A stretch of DNA of 64,000 nucleotides from Daejeonella lutea (GTDB lineage: Bacteria > Bacteroidota > Bacteroidia > Sphingobacteriales > Sphingobacteriaceae): positions 405,968 to 469,967 of the forward strand of contig NZ_FUYR01000001.1 in NCBI RefSeq assembly GCF_900168015.1, in the 5' to 3' direction. Under the pieces are notes generated by a model that saw only the letters and a list, made by a program, of their open reading frames with translations, searched no databases and was not told the DNA's origin. Of this stretch, positions 62,690-64,000 are shown piece by piece (positions within the stretch are counted from its first letter, which is position 1; every line of letters begins with the position of its first letter). A program made the position numbers and the translations under genes.

Positions 62690-64000
62690 GTTGGGATTTG
62701 ATCATATCGGATATCATCACTTATGGACTGTTGTCATACTCTTTCTTTTTATTGGGAGGATACATCTTTATTGGTATTTACTCGATCGGAGTTGTAAAGA
62801 AATACCGTCATAAGAACAGTTTTACTAATTACAGATTGCTCGCCGGTTCTACCCAAACTCCCGGCATAAGCGTGCTTGCACCTGCATACAATGAAGGTGC
62901 AAATATCATTGAAAACGTAAGGTCCCTCTTATCGATCCACTATAATAACATGGAAGTGATTATTATAAATGATGGGAGTAAGGACAATTCTATGGAAAAG
63001 CTGATTAAGGTCTATGACCTTTATAAAGCTGATTTTTTCGTTGACCAACAGATTGCTACCAAACCCGTTAGGGGCGTTTACCGCAGCCGTAATTTCATTT
63101 ACAGTAAGCTGATAGTAGTGGATAAGGTAAACGGCGGAAAAGCTGATGCATTGAATGTGGGGGTTAATATTGCTTCAAACGATTATGTAGTTTGTATTGA
63201 TGTCGATTGTATACTTGAACAGGACGCTCTTTTAAAGCTCATCAAACCTTTTCTCGAATCGCCGGTGAAACGGGTAATCGCTACAGGAGGTGTTGTAAGA
63301 ATTGCAAATGGTTGTGAGATCGCCAACGGAAGGCTCATTAAGATACATCTTCCTGATAAGTTTCTTCCAAGAGTTCAAACGCTAGAGTATATCAGGGCTT
63401 TTTTACTGGGGCGTATGGCATGGGCCCGTTTGAATGGCCTGATGCTTATTTCGGGAGCATTTGGAGCATTTGATAAAGAGATCGTTATAAAGTGCGGCGG
63501 ATATGACCATAAGACTGTAGGTGAGGATATGGAGCTTATTGTACGGATGCGCCGGTATATGGAAGAGCGCAATTTGCCCTACAAGGTTGCGTTCATCCCC
63601 GACCCGCTATGTTGGACAGAGGCGCCCGAATCGTATAAAATATTAGGTCGGCAGCGCAACCGATGGACCCGCGGAACAATCGAAACTTTGAAATTTCACC
63701 GAATTATGTTCTTCAACCCAAAGTATGGGATTATGGGCATGTTTAGTTACCCTTATTGGTTCTTCTTTGAATTTCTTGCTCCGCTTGTTGAATTTGGTGG
63801 ATTTTTATACTTCCTTTTTTGCGTGTTAACCGGGCATATGGACTGGGGCTTCTTTTTTTCGCTTCTTGCCCTTATCTATACATTCGGTGTACTGTATTCC
63901 ATCTTTGCTATTTTGATGGAAGTCTTGTCATACAATCAGTACAGGTCGCGAAAAGATATTTTGAGCCTCCTGCTTACTGCGGTGGTAGAACCGATTCTTT
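62686..64000 (+). CDS. GT2-family processive glycosyltransferase (3' end outside window)
   Basis: 438 codons are present; the frame runs off the right edge. N-terminal transmembrane helix (about 8-32), then a GT-A domain: SVLAPAYNEGANIIENV, NDGSKD, the metal-binding DVDC, VGEDMELI (the catalytic GED), and RQRNRWTRG matching the Q/RxxRW product motif. C-terminal helices follow (YPYWFFFEFLAPLVEFGGFLYFLFC and on). This set is typical of membrane synthases of cellulose, hyaluronan or poly-N-acetylglucosamine type. It is coupled by a 4-bp overlap to the HEAT protein. The exact polymer is not determinable. Confidence 0.9.
   Translation, partial: MSWDLIISDIITYGLLSYSFFLLGGYIFIGIYSIGVVKKYRHKNSFTNYRLLAGSTQTPGISVLAPAYNEGANIIENVRSLLSIHYNNMEVIIINDGSKDNSMEKLIKVYDLYKADFFVDQQIATKPVRGVYRSRNFIYSKLIVVDKVNGGKADALNVGVNIASNDYVVCIDVDCILEQDALLKLIKPFLESPVKRVIATGGVVRIANGCEIANGRLIKIHLPDKFLPRVQTLEYIRAFLLGRMAWARLNGLMLISGAFGAFDKEIVIKCGGYDHKTVGEDMELIVRMRRYMEERNLPYKVAFIPDPLCWTEAPESYKILGRQRNRWTRGTIETLKFHRIMFFNPKYGIMGMFSYPYWFFFEFLAPLVEFGGFLYFLFCVLTGHMDWGFFFSLLALIYTFGVLYSIFAILMEVLSYNQYRSRKDILSLLLTAVVEPIL

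Noticed and set aside
1-64000. Prophage, integrative element or transposase
   Set aside because: No integrase, transposase, portal or mobilisation gene seen; DUF6266 alone is not evidence for mobility.

Overview
The window looks like a chromosomal segment of a member of the Bacteroidota, probably a Sphingobacteriaceae (Pedobacter-like) bacterium. The evidence is a SusC/SusD pair, DUF5017 and DUF6266 proteins, NamZ, TAnnTTTG-like promoter elements, weak ribosome binding sites and moderate G+C. No rRNA, tRNA, CRISPR array, integrase or intact insertion sequence was seen. The genus is inference.

Region 1 (about 1 to 44.4 kb) is a large glycan-utilisation locus, almost entirely on the + strand. 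It starts inside a heparinase II/III-family gene. In order it then holds: a dehydrogenase-like propeller with a Tat-type HiPIP and a three-domain RidA protein; a Tat-exported DegT-type PLP enzyme with a propeller protein; susC, susD and a DUF5017 lipoprotein, closed by a strong terminator; an alpha/beta hydrolase and a ceramidase-like hydrolase; and a catabolic operon (DUF1080, Gfo/Idh/MocA lipoprotein, epimerase-like protein, DapA-like aldolase, exported enolase-superfamily enzyme, giant heparinase/FG-GAP protein). After these come murQ on the opposite strand, an operon with an azurin-like cupredoxin, a second propeller and four amidohydrolase paralogues, an isochorismatase-like hydrolase, a DUF6266 gene, a LacI-family regulator, a further Gfo/Idh/MocA and ceramidase operon, and a second Tat-exported DegT enzyme.

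Eight copies of a palindrome-like 20-bp site (nnnCGnnTAC.GTnnnCGnnn) lie in front of most of these transcription units and nowhere else that I could see. They look like operators of the LacI-family regulator at 36.8 kb and tie the locus, including murQ, into one regulon. The locus exports many enzymes by the Tat route (ten RR signals in the window). I infer that part of the sugar oxidation, (de)amination and beta-elimination chemistry happens in the periplasm. Electrons could go to the HiPIP and the cupredoxin, and RidA could clear imines made by the PLP enzymes. The glycan substrate is unknown. MurQ, heparinase-type lyases, DUF1080 with Gfo/Idh/MocA, and an enolase/DapA pair point to an unusual acidic or lactyl-substituted (amino)sugar.

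Region 2 (44.4 to 57.2 kb) holds mixed hydrolases: a DUF922-like metalloprotease, a Pro/Ala-rich amidohydrolase, two serine beta-lactamase-fold hydrolases (one with a GH3 C-terminal remnant), phosphocholine-type phospholipase C, NamZ exo-muramidase, an M50 peptidase and a lactonase. Region 3 (57.2 to 64 kb) holds tatA, small envelope proteins, a 770-bp non-coding stretch with inverted repeats and a probable gene relic, a degenerate GAF/histidine-kinase-like protein, and a response regulator, HEAT protein and GT2 glycosyltransferase operon that runs off the right edge.
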